A stretch of 64,000 bases of DNA from an uncultured Bacteroidota bacterium. GTDB taxonomy: Bacteria > Bacteroidota > Bacteroidia > B-17B0 > Aurantibacillaceae. The translations under genes were made by a program, and so were the position numbers. The number at the start of each line of letters is the position of its first letter. Within the stretch, counting starts at the first letter, position 1. The stretch is taken from assembly GCA_937873155.1 (NCBI GenBank), contig CALMVZ010000010.1, positions 248,001 to 312,000 on the forward strand, in the 5' to 3' direction. Shown here piece by piece: positions 41,351 through 49,045 of the stretch. The notes under the pieces were generated by a model. The model did no database searches and was not told the DNA's origin. It saw nothing but the letters and a program-made list of their open reading frames with translations.

Positions 41351-41708
41351 CCGTTTCGTTCCCTTTCAGTCCCAAACCAAACCATCCGTTCCATTTTCTG
41401 CTAAACTCATTTTTCAATGAGGAGCATTTCCCTAAACAAAGAAAGCAAGTTTAAGCATCGGCATAGTTTTGCCCTGTGTGTTGTAGAACCCCATATCCCC
41501 GTAGAATAGACGATTCTTAGCTGTATTTGCCATTCAGTATGGCACTTATATTTTGAACGTGCAAGTTTATTCCCTTGATTTTTTCCCCTCAAAAAAAGAT
41601 AGTCGAATTCGCTACCACGTTCCGAAACGTGTATCGAACTTGTCGTTAGTTCCCTCAATTAGCGACAGCGGTGGATTAGTAATAGTTGGATAAAAGAAGG
41701 AATGCGAA
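41351..41708. other. Gene-free region between defence island and recombinase
   Basis: No gene is visible. It contains the perfect inverted repeat at 41616-41631 in a longer imperfect one (about 41608-41638) and shortly before the small ORF a promoter-like AT-rich tract. The stretch is a candidate for an attachment or control site of the recombinase. Confidence 0.45.
41616..41631. repeat. Inverted repeat upstream of the recombinase genes
   Basis: CACGTT-CCGA-AACGTG is a perfect 6-4-6 inverted repeat. The flanks TTCG..TAC on the left and TAT-CGAA on the right extend it imperfectly to about 31 bp. Candidate binding site for the serine recombinase or a regulator. Confidence 0.6.
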
Positions 41709-41930
41709 ATGGAAAAAGTAGTTGAGAAAATAAGTTTAAGTAAATGCAAATCAGTTCTTGAAAAAGATGGTTCTAAATATTCTAACGAAGAGATTTTAGA
41801 AATAAGAGAATTTTTATACAAGATGGCTGATCTGGATTACGAAGTGTTTTTAAAACAAAAAATTCGGGATAAGGAATTTGAAGAAGCAAAGCAAAAACCT
41901 GAAGACGAGGATTTGAAACAAGCAGCATAA
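41709..41930 (+). CDS. Small helical protein before the recombinase, 73 aa
   Basis: Unrecognised family, but small helical genes of this kind are common directly in front of serine recombinases in Bacteroidota elements. Residues 1-15 (MEKVVEKISLSKCK) and 25-50 (SNEEILEIREFLYKMADLDY) are helices, the end is acidic (EDEDLKQAA). It lies 11 bp before the recombinase start and is probably co-transcribed. It could be a recombination directionality factor or simply a conserved companion. Confidence 0.6.
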   Translation: MEKVVEKISLSKCKSVLEKDGSKYSNEEILEIREFLYKMADLDYEVFLKQKIRDKEFEEAKQKPEDEDLKQAA

Positions 41931-41941
41931 AAATAAAAAAT

Positions 41942-43489
41942 ATGAAAAGAGCAATTCTATACATTCGAGTTTCAACAGATGAACAGGCGGACAAAGGATA
42001 TTCTTTGAGACATCAAGAAGAATTTTTGAGAAAGTATTGTGAAATGAATTCCATTCAAATGGTGGAAGTCATAAAAGAAGATTACTCAGCAAAAACATTT
42101 TTAAGACCTGCGTTCAATATTCTTTTGATGAAACTGAAGAATAGAAAATTAAAAGCTGATTTTTTAATTTTCACAAAATGGGATCGGTTTTCAAGAAACG
42201 CTCCCGATGCTTATGCAATGATAAGCACTTTGAATAAAATAGGAATTGAACCACAGGCAATCGAGCAACCTTTGGATTTGTGCATTCCGGAAAATAAAAT
42301 CATGCTTGCCTTTTATTTATCTGCACCTGAAGTTGAAAACGACAGAAGGGCATTAAATACTTTGGTTGGGATGCGGAGGGCAAGAAAAGAAGGGCGATGG
42401 ATTTCATCAGCACCGAAAGGCTACGTTAATAAAATGGATGATAACGGTAAAAAAGTTATCGTCCCAAATGAGTATGCTCCAATTTTAAGATGGGCATTTG
42501 AAACTTTAGCAACAGGGCAATACGGAGTTGAAGAAGTTAGGAAGATGTGTGCTGAAAAGGGATTTGAATTTAAGAAAAGTCAATTCTACGAGTATTTTAA
42601 GAACCCTGCTTATTGCGGAAGAATAATTATTCCTGCATATAAACAGGAGGAAGAACAAATTGTAAAAGGAAATCACGAACCGTTAATTTCGGAAGCGTTA
42701 TTTGACCAAGTGCAATTAGCACTTTCAGGAAGGCGATTCAAAACCACTTATAAAATTTGTGTTCGGGATGAGTTACCACTTCGGGGATATATCAACTGCC
42801 CACAATGTGGCAGGAAATTATGCGGAAGTGCTTCAACGGGAGGTAGCGGAATTAAGCACAATTATTACCATTGTAAATACCCCTGCAAGGAAAGGGTAAA
42901 AGCCCCTGTGGTGAATGATGCCTTCTCTGATTATATCGCCACATTTCAGTTTAAAGCAGGGGTTCAGGAAATGTACGACATAATCCTTCAGGACGTATTT
43001 AAGAGCAAGAGTGGGGAGAAAAACGCCACTAAACAGGCTTTGCAAGTAGAGATCGATAAGAACAAGGAACGCCTGAATAAAGCTCAACAAATGATGCTCG
43101 ATGGCGAAATGGAAATGTCGGATTACAAGGAAATAAAACGCAACATCGAACCGAAAATTGAAGCGATGTTAAGCCAACAATTAGGCTTCAACCAGATTGA
43201 AGTCGAATACCGAAGCTATTTGAAAAAAGGATTGACCGCAATTCAGAATTTAGGTCATCTCTTTGATAACACGCCCATTAACGGGAAACAAGAAATTATC
43301 CGTTCGACTTGGAAGGAAAATGGGGTAATTTCAGAAGGGAAAGTTCGAACGGGAAAATTAAATAGTTTGATTTTGCTGACTACCTACGGGGACGGGCAAT
43401 ACAGAGGGGATAAAAAAGCGAAAGGGAGCAAAAATTGCTCCCTTTCCGCTATCGTACCCGGAGCCGGGCTCGAACCGGCATGTCAGTAA
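41942..43489 (+). CDS. Large serine recombinase (element integrase)
   Basis: A 515-aa recombinase. The resolvase domain (residues 1-150) has LYIRVSTDEQADKGYSL with catalytic Ser11 and KWDRFSRNAPDAY. Then follow the recombinase domain (about 160-270, PKGYVNK..IVPNEYAPILRWAFE), a zinc ribbon (CPQCGRKLCG..YYHCKYPCKE, about 282-318) and a coiled coil. The last 25 residues (..IVPGAGLEPACQ) are read from the antisense of the tRNA-Leu terminator and 3' half, so the natural C-terminus of this protein in the unintegrated form is probably different. It is the only integrase in the window and should mobilise the region to its left. Confidence 0.9.
   Translation: MKRAILYIRVSTDEQADKGYSLRHQEEFLRKYCEMNSIQMVEVIKEDYSAKTFLRPAFNILLMKLKNRKLKADFLIFTKWDRFSRNAPDAYAMISTLNKIGIEPQAIEQPLDLCIPENKIMLAFYLSAPEVENDRRALNTLVGMRRARKEGRWISSAPKGYVNKMDDNGKKVIVPNEYAPILRWAFETLATGQYGVEEVRKMCAEKGFEFKKSQFYEYFKNPAYCGRIIIPAYKQEEEQIVKGNHEPLISEALFDQVQLALSGRRFKTTYKICVRDELPLRGYINCPQCGRKLCGSASTGGSGIKHNYYHCKYPCKERVKAPVVNDAFSDYIATFQFKAGVQEMYDIILQDVFKSKSGEKNATKQALQVEIDKNKERLNKAQQMMLDGEMEMSDYKEIKRNIEPKIEAMLSQQLGFNQIEVEYRSYLKKGLTAIQNLGHLFDNTPINGKQEIIRSTWKENGVISEGKVRTGKLNSLILLTTYGDGQYRGDKKAKGSKNCSLSAIVPGAGLEPACQ
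43412..43445 (-). terminator. Terminator of tRNA-Leu, inside the recombinase 3' end
   Basis: AAAGGGAGCA (43421-43430) pairs perfectly with TGCTCCCTTT (43436-43445). On the minus strand the T6 run at 43417-43412 follows. This is a classic terminator for the tRNA gene and lies within the last 26 codons of the recombinase frame. Confidence 0.75.
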
Positions 43490-43538
43490 AGACACTGGTG
43501 TTTGAGACCAGCGCGTCTACCAATTCCGCCATCCGGGC
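43455..43538 (-). tRNA. tRNA-Leu (anticodon CAA)
   Basis: The minus strand folds into an 84-nt class II tRNA: acceptor GCCCGGA / TCCGGGT with a G-U first pair and discriminator A, D-arm with GGTAGAC, anticodon stem CTGGT / ACCAG around CTCAAAC (anticodon CAA), a variable arm, and T-arm CCGG-TTCGAGC-CCGG. CCA is not encoded. The 3' half overlaps the end of the recombinase frame, so this gene borders the accessory region. Confidence 0.95.
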
Positions 43539-43618
43539 ATTGCCGTTTAAGCGGGCTGCAAATCTAGTTGTTGTTTTGAAATAATGCAAAGAAAATAGCA
43601 CATGAAGGCATTCACCAT

Positions 43619-44032
43619 CTATAACTTTTGAAAATCAAGATATTCGGTCCCACCATCACTTAAATTCATGATATTGGTATCGATCTTCTTTATGCGCCAA
43701 TCGAAATTTAACTCTTTTAGTGGATAAGAATCAAAACTGATATTCAATTTTTGTTCATTGTTCTCTGTTCTTGTCGACCAATAACCTTTAGTAGTTATTC
43801 CTTCCTTAACTGCTGTCACAACACCATTAACACCGAATTGAAATTCATACCCGGTGAAATGCGATTCGTTAGTACCATTGTGATTGAAATTGGTAATTTT
43901 CCATTTTCCTTGCATCATCACAAGTGAACTAGTAGTAGTTGGTTTTACCGAGGTTTCTTTCTTATTGCAGCCGGTCAAAGCCCCAAAGAGCATCAAAGCA
44001 GTGATCATTAAAATTGATAGTAGCTTTTTCAT
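43619..44032 (-). CDS. Small lipoprotein (lipocalin-like), 137 aa
   Basis: Signal peptide with lipobox (LMLFGALTGC, Cys22), a Thr/Ser linker, then a beta-rich domain beginning MMQGKWKITNFNHNG and including GYEFQFGVNGVVTAVKEG and TKGYWSTRTEN. This WxI..F / G.W pattern is that of lipocalin-like lipoproteins of Bacteroidota. Envelope location; ligand unknown. It is a close relative of the next gene upstream (44086-44526), with the same TTKGYWS.RTEN segment, so the two come from a tandem duplication. Confidence 0.75.
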   Translation of the reverse strand: MKKLLSILMITALMLFGALTGCNKKETSVKPTTTSSLVMMQGKWKITNFNHNGTNESHFTGYEFQFGVNGVVTAVKEGITTKGYWSTRTENNEQKLNISFDSYPLKELNFDWRIKKIDTNIMNLSDGGTEYLDFQKL

Positions 44033-44057
44033 GGTTTCATTCCTTTAAGTAATTAAA

Positions 44058-44087
44058 AAATAAGAGCAGATATACCTGCTCTTATTT
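44058..44087 (-). terminator. Terminator behind the second lipoprotein gene
   Basis: AAATAAGAGCAG (44058-44069) pairs perfectly with CTGCTCTTATTT (44076-44087). On the minus strand TTTTTAATT follows. The arm overlaps the stop codon of the gene at 44086. Confidence 0.8.
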
Positions 44088-44526
44088 AATTTATCTTCAC
44101 AAATTCCAATGTTTCAGGCATACCCTTGCTTCTGAATTCAAGCTTTATAACGCTAACATGGCGTTCTTTAACATTCCAATTGTTGTTCATTTCCATTAAC
44201 GGCCCTGAATCAAAGTTGATGTTCAGTTTTTGCTGGTCATTTTCTGTCCGGTTCGACCAATATCCCTTGGTAGTGATGCCTTTTTTAGTTGCTGTCAGGA
44301 TTCCATCGGCGTGAAAACGGAATGAATAACCGGTAAATTTTGAAGTAACATCATTACCTTCATTCACTAGCAATCCAATACGCCAGGAAGGTTGGTCCAT
44401 AGGATCCGAAGGCGTAGTTACAGTGGGTGAAGCAGATCCGGAACCCATAGGCCGGAGCGAGAATTCGTCTTTTTTGCATGCAGTAAATCCAACTGCAACG
44501 ATCAAAATTAAAATTAGTTTTTTCAT
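44086..44526 (-). CDS. Small lipoprotein (lipocalin-like), 146 aa
   Basis: Signal peptide with lipobox (ILIVAVGFTAC, Cys17), a linker rich in Ser/Pro/Thr, then a beta domain with SWRIGLLVNEGNDVTSKFTGYSF and KKGITTKGYWSNRTEN. Paralogue of the gene at 43619-44032. The two genes are separated by a terminator, so they are probably transcribed independently. Role unknown. Confidence 0.75.
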   Translation of the reverse strand: MKKLILILIVAVGFTACKKDEFSLRPMGSGSASPTVTTPSDPMDQPSWRIGLLVNEGNDVTSKFTGYSFRFHADGILTATKKGITTKGYWSNRTENDQQKLNINFDSGPLMEMNNNWNVKERHVSVIKLEFRSKGMPETLEFVKIN

Positions 44527-44710
44527 GGCACGTATTTTTATTTGATATAAAATTACAACGGAAGAAGTGGTTTTGTCGCGGTATTAGATTAATGCAACTA
44601 ATTCATAAACGGATTTATTTTTCAAGCAACCATTCTCTTAGTTCGAGAATACAATTGAGGTACTTAACGATTAATGCAGTTTTTTGCGCGTTCCTATGTT
44701 AATTTTAATA

Positions 44711-45364
44711 ATGATGGAACATTCAAAAAAGTCGTTAAAAAAATTCCTTAAATTCTTTAAGAAAGGTTTTTACGACCAAAAATATCTCGATTGGGAAAGG
44801 GATTACAAGTGGAACGCCCATCTTGAATGGAAAGAACAACTAAATAAAAAAACGTTTTCCGGATTACTTGAACATAAAAAATATAAAGAGATCGCTAATA
44901 GGGCAGTGCGAATAGAATCCAGAACGAATTTACTTTTTTCCTTTGAAAAAATGGCTCTGCGTGATGCTGTAAAATCCGATGAAGGGGCCATGCTCTTCGC
45001 GAAAGGTTTGTTCGATTATGTTTACAGGAAAGGACCTTTACAAAAGCGATTCGAAAATTTTGCAAATGTATTAAGTAAACTCCCGCGGAAACAAACCCGG
45101 GTGTTAACGTGGCCTTTACAAACTGTTTTTGGTTTTATAGCAAACCCGGAAGAACATATTTTTCTTAAACCGCTTGTCACTAAAAAAGCAGCTCATAATT
45201 ATAATTATGAATTTGAGTATAAGTCCCGTCCAAACTGGAAGACATACAACAGCATTCTGAATTTTGCAAAACAGATAAAAAAGGACCTGCCTTTGTTAAA
45301 ACCAAGAGATTATATGGATTTGCAATCTTTTATTTGGGTGATGGGTTCGGAAGAATATGATTGA
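44711..45364 (+). CDS. Unrecognised basic protein, 217 aa
   Basis: No family recognised. The start is placed at 44711 (MMEHSKKSLKKFLKFFKK); the longer frame from 44684 has no better context. The protein is Lys/Arg/aromatic-rich and helical (DWERDYKWNAHLEWKEQL, FENFANVLSKLPRKQTRVL), with a middle FGFIANPEEHIFLKP segment and an acidic end. No signal or membrane segment, so it is cytoplasmic. It stands alone, convergent with the DUF4142 gene. The segment AMLFAKGLFDYVYRKGP might help a profile search. Confidence 0.65.
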   Translation: MMEHSKKSLKKFLKFFKKGFYDQKYLDWERDYKWNAHLEWKEQLNKKTFSGLLEHKKYKEIANRAVRIESRTNLLFSFEKMALRDAVKSDEGAMLFAKGLFDYVYRKGPLQKRFENFANVLSKLPRKQTRVLTWPLQTVFGFIANPEEHIFLKPLVTKKAAHNYNYEFEYKSRPNWKTYNSILNFAKQIKKDLPLLKPRDYMDLQSFIWVMGSEEYD

Positions 45365-45454
45365 TCTTTGAGTTTTTTTCTAAGAAAAAGGAAACAATCC
45401 GCAAACAGAACGAACTATATTAAATATAATCACAGATCCATTGTAAGAAGGGTT

Positions 45455-45949
45455 CTAGCTTTTCTTCATAGATCTACACGCTTCTTTCGACATCTCTTTA
45501 TGGTGTTCTAATGTTGGAATTGTAGTGGAAGCCCACGATCTTAATTCTGCATCCTCACCTTTTTTGGCCTGCTTTTTAAATTTGCAAATTTCCTTTTTAT
45601 GGTCTTTTACCATCATACGCGTATAGCACTTGTCAAATTTCTTTCCCTCTTTCTTCGATAGTTTTTCGTAAGTCTTTTGTCCTTTATCACTTAATGCAGT
45701 TGGCAATGGAATATTTTTTTTAATAGCCAGTGATCTTAATTCATTGTTAGCTTTAGTATGATCTGTGATCATATGGCTTCCTAAAGTTTTTACTTCAGCG
45801 ATAGTTCCCTTACTTTGCGCTAACTCTCCTAATTTAATTTCCATTAATCCGTCTTCCGCAACTTCCCTGGCAAATTTCCTATCCCTGTCTGATTGTGATT
45901 GAATGTAACAGGTGCTGAAGATCGCTATAGTTAAAAATATTTTTTTCAT
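45455..45949 (-). CDS. DUF4142-family exported protein
   Basis: A 164-aa protein started at 45949 (MKKIFLTIAIFSTCYIQSQ, signal peptide). The mature part is a four-helix ferritin-like bundle of the DUF4142 type: DRKFAREVAEDGLMEIKLGELAQSKG, VKTLGSHMITDHTKANNELRSLA, then MVKDHKKEICKFKKQAKKGED. The conserved DH pairs are there. These proteins are found in the periplasm and are often stress-induced; a biochemical role is not settled. It neighbours other stress-type genes (46183-47747). Confidence 0.88.
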   Translation of the reverse strand: MKKIFLTIAIFSTCYIQSQSDRDRKFAREVAEDGLMEIKLGELAQSKGTIAEVKTLGSHMITDHTKANNELRSLAIKKNIPLPTALSDKGQKTYEKLSKKEGKKFDKCYTRMMVKDHKKEICKFKKQAKKGEDAELRSWASTTIPTLEHHKEMSKEACRSMKKS

Positions 45950-46182
45950 GTTCAATGGTTTAATTGTTACAACCACAAAGTTGAGTCAGCATGTATATAA
46001 AAGCATTACACCCATTTTGAAATATATTGCACAAATACTACAGAGTATTTGTATAAATCCGGTTACATGTTTGTTATAAATGTTAAAAGATAAATCATAT
46101 AAATAATTTTAAAATAAATGTAATGTGATCGGATTATCACTACATCATATTTGTAAAATAAAAAAAATTAAAACTTTAAACT

Positions 46183-47070
46183 ATGAGAACAACTAATTCA
46201 CAGAACAGAAGATCTCGTTCAGAAGAAAGGGATTCTTACGGACGTAACAGCCGTAGCAACAATCGCGATAATCAATCATCGCGATACAGTAACTATAACA
46301 ATGAAAGTGATGTAGATTTTGAAGATGATGATCGTGATGATTTTGAGAGTTATGAAGATTCAGAATATCATTCCGGCCGTTCGAATGGTTTTGGCGGATC
46401 AGGTAACCGCCGTAGTTCAAATAACGATCGTAATTTTAACAGCAGTTACGAATTCCAGGGTGGAGGAAATAACCGCGGAGGTTATGATGAAGAAGAGTTT
46501 GATGATTACGATAATAATAACAACCGTTACGAAGACAATGAAGAGGAAGACAATTGGCACGGATCTAATTCGTACAGCAGGAATAACAGCAATGATTACG
46601 CGATGAGTGATGATGAGGATTACGATCGCAATTCATCTTACTCAGGTGAAGGTGAAGGAAGTAATTGGGGTGGATCACGCCGCGGGGGTAGTGGAAATGG
46701 TTCATCACGTCGTTCAGGAAGAAGTCAGAATAGTTATAATGAGTCGCAAAATTTCGGCAATTATAATTCTGGAGGAAACAATTCTAATTGGCAGGGTGGA
46801 AGCAACCGTGACCGTAATGAAAATTGGGGTAGCCAGAACGGAGGTTACCGTAGGGGAAATTCAGGAAGCAGCAATTCTGGTAATGAAAGAGGTTATGGTA
46901 ACAGCGGAAGCAATTCTTCAGGCCGCCGTAATTCGCAGTACTTTAACGAATCATCAAACACCAACTCCCGCAGGAGCGGTGGGAACAATAGCAACAACAG
47001 TGGTAATAACAGTTGGGGCGGTTCACAAAATAATTCTTCCCGTTCATCTTCGCGCAGAAGAAGAGGATAA
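46183..47070 (+). CDS. Disordered Ser/Asn/Gly/Arg-rich protein, 295 aa
   Basis: A low-complexity protein: N-terminal RSRS-rich part, an acidic patch (DVDFEDDDRDDFESYED and DEEEFDDYDNNN), then repeats rich in Gly, Ser, Asn, Tyr and Arg (SSRRSGRSQNSYN, GSSNSGNERGYG) and a basic end RSSSRRRRG. No signal peptide. It looks like the Arg/Gly-rich tails of RNA- or DNA-binding proteins and might phase-separate or bind nucleic acid under stress. Followed by its own terminator and by a DUF892 gene. Two other frames are long here because of base composition. Confidence 0.8.
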   Translation: MRTTNSQNRRSRSEERDSYGRNSRSNNRDNQSSRYSNYNNESDVDFEDDDRDDFESYEDSEYHSGRSNGFGGSGNRRSSNNDRNFNSSYEFQGGGNNRGGYDEEEFDDYDNNNNRYEDNEEEDNWHGSNSYSRNNSNDYAMSDDEDYDRNSSYSGEGEGSNWGGSRRGGSGNGSSRRSGRSQNSYNESQNFGNYNSGGNNSNWQGGSNRDRNENWGSQNGGYRRGNSGSSNSGNERGYGNSGSNSSGRRNSQYFNESSNTNSRRSGGNNSNNSGNNSWGGSQNNSSRSSSRRRRG

Positions 47071-47079
47071 GATCATAAG

Positions 47080-47111
47080 AAGATCAGCAGGTCGTTTTGC
47101 CTGCTGATCTT
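47080..47111 (+). terminator. Terminator behind the low-complexity gene
   Basis: AAGATCAGCAGG (47080-47091) pairs perfectly with CCTGCTGATCTT (47100-47111), followed by TAATTTATTTT. It starts 9 bp after the stop. Confidence 0.85.
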
Positions 47112-47147
47112 TAATTTATTTTAAGTATTCATCATTCAAAAAAAAAT

Positions 47148-47747
47148 ATGGGAGCAGCAGATAAAAATTCAAAAAAACCGGAAACCCAGTATTCGGCCTC
47201 AACAGGCGAAACAAAAAATAAGGGTTCCCGACAAAAAACATTAAATGATCTGTTCGGGAACGGATTAAAAAGCATTTACAGCGGCGAATCGCAATTGCTT
47301 GACGCCTTACCTAAAGTAGCAAAGGCTGTTTATTCTGAAGAATTACAGGATGCCATTCAAAAACACCTGCAGGAAACTAAACGCCAGGTTGAACGTTTGG
47401 AAAAAATATTCAACCGCTTGGGAATTGATAAGTCATCAGGAGAAAAATGCAAGGTTATGGAAATGCTGATCGAAGATGGGAATAAGATAATTGAAGAATA
47501 TGAAGAAGGCCATGTCCGCGATTCTGCACTTATCATTGCTGCTCAGAAAATTGAGCATCATGAGATAGCTGTATATGGATCGTTAGTAGAGTTAGCAGAT
47601 GTGTTAGGTAAAAAGCAAGTCATGGATCTGTTGGACCGTTCATTACAGGAAGAGGAAACAACAGACCGAATTCTTACTGATATCGCAATGGATGTGAATG
47701 ATGATGCATGCGAAATGAGTGAAGAAGAAGTTTACGAAGACGCGTAA
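47148..47747 (+). CDS. DUF892 (YciE/YciF-type) ferritin-like protein
   Basis: A 199-aa protein. A 45-residue polar N-terminus leads to the DUF892 core: LFGNGLKSIYSGESQLLDALPKVAKA, KHLQETKRQVERLEKIF, IIAAQKIEHHEIAVYGSLVELA and LLDRSLQEEETTD. The E..H/EH pairs are the di-metal ligands typical of the ferritin-like fold. Members are general stress proteins. The end is acidic. Lies behind the low-complexity gene with a separate terminator on each side. Confidence 0.9.
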   Translation: MGAADKNSKKPETQYSASTGETKNKGSRQKTLNDLFGNGLKSIYSGESQLLDALPKVAKAVYSEELQDAIQKHLQETKRQVERLEKIFNRLGIDKSSGEKCKVMEMLIEDGNKIIEEYEEGHVRDSALIIAAQKIEHHEIAVYGSLVELADVLGKKQVMDLLDRSLQEEETTDRILTDIAMDVNDDACEMSEEEVYEDA

Positions 47748-47777
47748 AATAATTTAATTATTAGTTTGTATGAAAGA

Positions 47778-47805
47778 GGTCGGGACAGTGCCCGGCCTTT
47801 TGTTT
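47778..47805 (+). terminator. Terminator behind the DUF892 gene
   Basis: GGTCGGG (47778-47784) pairs with CCCGGCC (47791-47797) with one T-G pair and a 6-nt loop, followed by TTTTGTTT. Confidence 0.8.
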
Positions 47806-47886
47806 AACAGAACGGTGTCAGGAACAATTATTTTTTACGGGTAAATATAATTTTGCAGAAGAAATAGTATAGCTTTGTGCAGGATT

Positions 47887-48339
47887 ATGAAGAAACCCAG
47901 TTTTGATGAGATATATATGGAACTTGCTGAGAAATTAGCCATGCGTTCTCATTGCGTAAAAGCGCAGGTAGGGGCAGTTCTCACAAAAGATACCCGAATT
48001 ATTTCTCTTGGATATAACGGTCCGCCGGCAGGCACCCATAATTGTGATCAGGAATGGCCGGAAGTTGGTTGTCCGCGTGATAGCAAAGGAAGTTGTTCAT
48101 TAGCACTGCATGCTGAACAGAATGCGATCTTGTATGCAGCGAAAAACAATTTTTCGATCGACGGTTCAACTTTGTACGTCACATTATCGCCTTGCATTTC
48201 ATGTGCGCGGGTGATTTTTTCAGTGGGGATCCGGAAAGTTTTTTATAAGCACAGTTACGCCGAATATAAAGGAATACCGAATGACGAAGGAGTTGATTTC
48301 TTAAGAAAATTCGGAGTAGAAGTTTTACGGCACCCTTAA
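47887..48339 (+). CDS. dCMP deaminase family protein
   Basis: A 150-aa cytidine-deaminase-like enzyme, started at 47887 (MKKPSFDEIYMELAEKLA). Zinc motifs: LHAEQNAILYA (HAE, about residues 80-82) and LSPCISCARVIF (PCxxC). The N-terminal S.C.K.QVGAVLTKD and GYNGPPAGTHNCD segments match the dCMP deaminase / ComEB group. It converts dCMP to dUMP for dTTP synthesis. No operon partner is evident. Confidence 0.92.
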   Translation: MKKPSFDEIYMELAEKLAMRSHCVKAQVGAVLTKDTRIISLGYNGPPAGTHNCDQEWPEVGCPRDSKGSCSLALHAEQNAILYAAKNNFSIDGSTLYVTLSPCISCARVIFSVGIRKVFYKHSYAEYKGIPNDEGVDFLRKFGVEVLRHP

Positions 48340-48358
48340 AAATTCATGAAATAAGGAT

Positions 48359-48688
48359 TTGAAGCAGGAAAAAATAAAATATCTGTTGTTTTTTTTTCTC
48401 GTCTTCTCTTTCATTTCTTATTCTCAAAAACCGCCCGAGCCAAAAGCTCCTACCAAACAAGCCGAACAAAACAAAAGAGCTATCCGGAAAGCTGAACGGA
48501 AAGAAGCAAAAGCGCGTAGAAAAGCTGAAAAAGAAGAACGGAAAGCGATCAAGGCTTATCATAAGCGCTTACAAACAAAACAAGTAAGGAAGCGGATGAA
48601 AAAAAGCCGCAAAAAAGCGATCATGAACAACACGAACAAGCGCGAACCCTGGATCAAAAGATTATTCAAAAAGAAGAAAAAGGTTTAG
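48359..48688 (+). CDS. Exported basic Lys/Arg-rich protein, 109 aa
   Basis: The frame starts at TTG (48359), giving MKQEKIKYLLFFFLVFSFISYSQ, a good signal peptide with a cleavage-like SYSQK end. No in-frame ATG would give the signal. The mature part is Lys/Arg/Ala-rich, helical (ERKEAKARRKAEKEERKAIKAY) with a basic end FKKKKKV. Unrecognised; such proteins are common in Bacteroidota and may bind the wall or acidic polymers. The TTG start is assigned because the signal needs it. Confidence 0.65.
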   Translation: MKQEKIKYLLFFFLVFSFISYSQKPPEPKAPTKQAEQNKRAIRKAERKEAKARRKAEKEERKAIKAYHKRLQTKQVRKRMKKSRKKAIMNNTNKREPWIKRLFKKKKKV

Positions 48689-49045
48689 CTGTTTATAACT
48701 GTTTGCTGAGTTGTCTCTGTCGAGAGACCATATTATCTGATATCTAAAATCGATCAAAGTGTTTATTCGCGGTTTAGCCAAATAAACCTCCAAAACGTCC
48801 ACTTATACAATTCGCATTACCACATTTAAAATGGCGGGTATTAATCGAAAATAAGGTTGTAATATTGTGTTAAAGTATGTTAAGCTATCCCGTATATTCA
48901 GTTTCAGAGAAGATTCAGCGAAAAAACGATTATTGTTTGAGAATCAATCCATTAGAAATTGTACATAAAAATATTTGCACATTAGGACAGCCGTTCATAT
49001 TTTTAGGCTTTTTAACAAAAGTAGTATTTAAGTTAATTTAACAAT
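48689..49045. other. Gene-free upstream region of the TonB receptor locus
   Basis: No gene is visible. It holds a likely promoter: TTTG (48974-48977), 20 bp, TATTTTTA (48998-49005), 40 bp before the ATG at 49046. The rest is AT-rich without clear structure. Confidence 0.5.
48974..49005 (+). promoter_or_regulatory. Promoter of the TonB receptor locus
   Basis: TTTG (48974-48977), 20-bp spacer, TATTTTTA (48998-49005). The -33 box is exact; the -7 box lacks the final G. It may drive all three genes up to the terminator at 58291. Confidence 0.5.

Noticed and set aside
46319-47107. Two further plus-strand frames over the low-complexity gene
   Set aside because: They arise from biased composition; the Ser/Asn/Gly frame has the start, stop and terminator in the right places.
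48344-48562. Minus-strand frame opposite the Lys-rich exported protein
   Set aside because: Mirror of a Lys-rich region giving Phe/Ser-rich nonsense.
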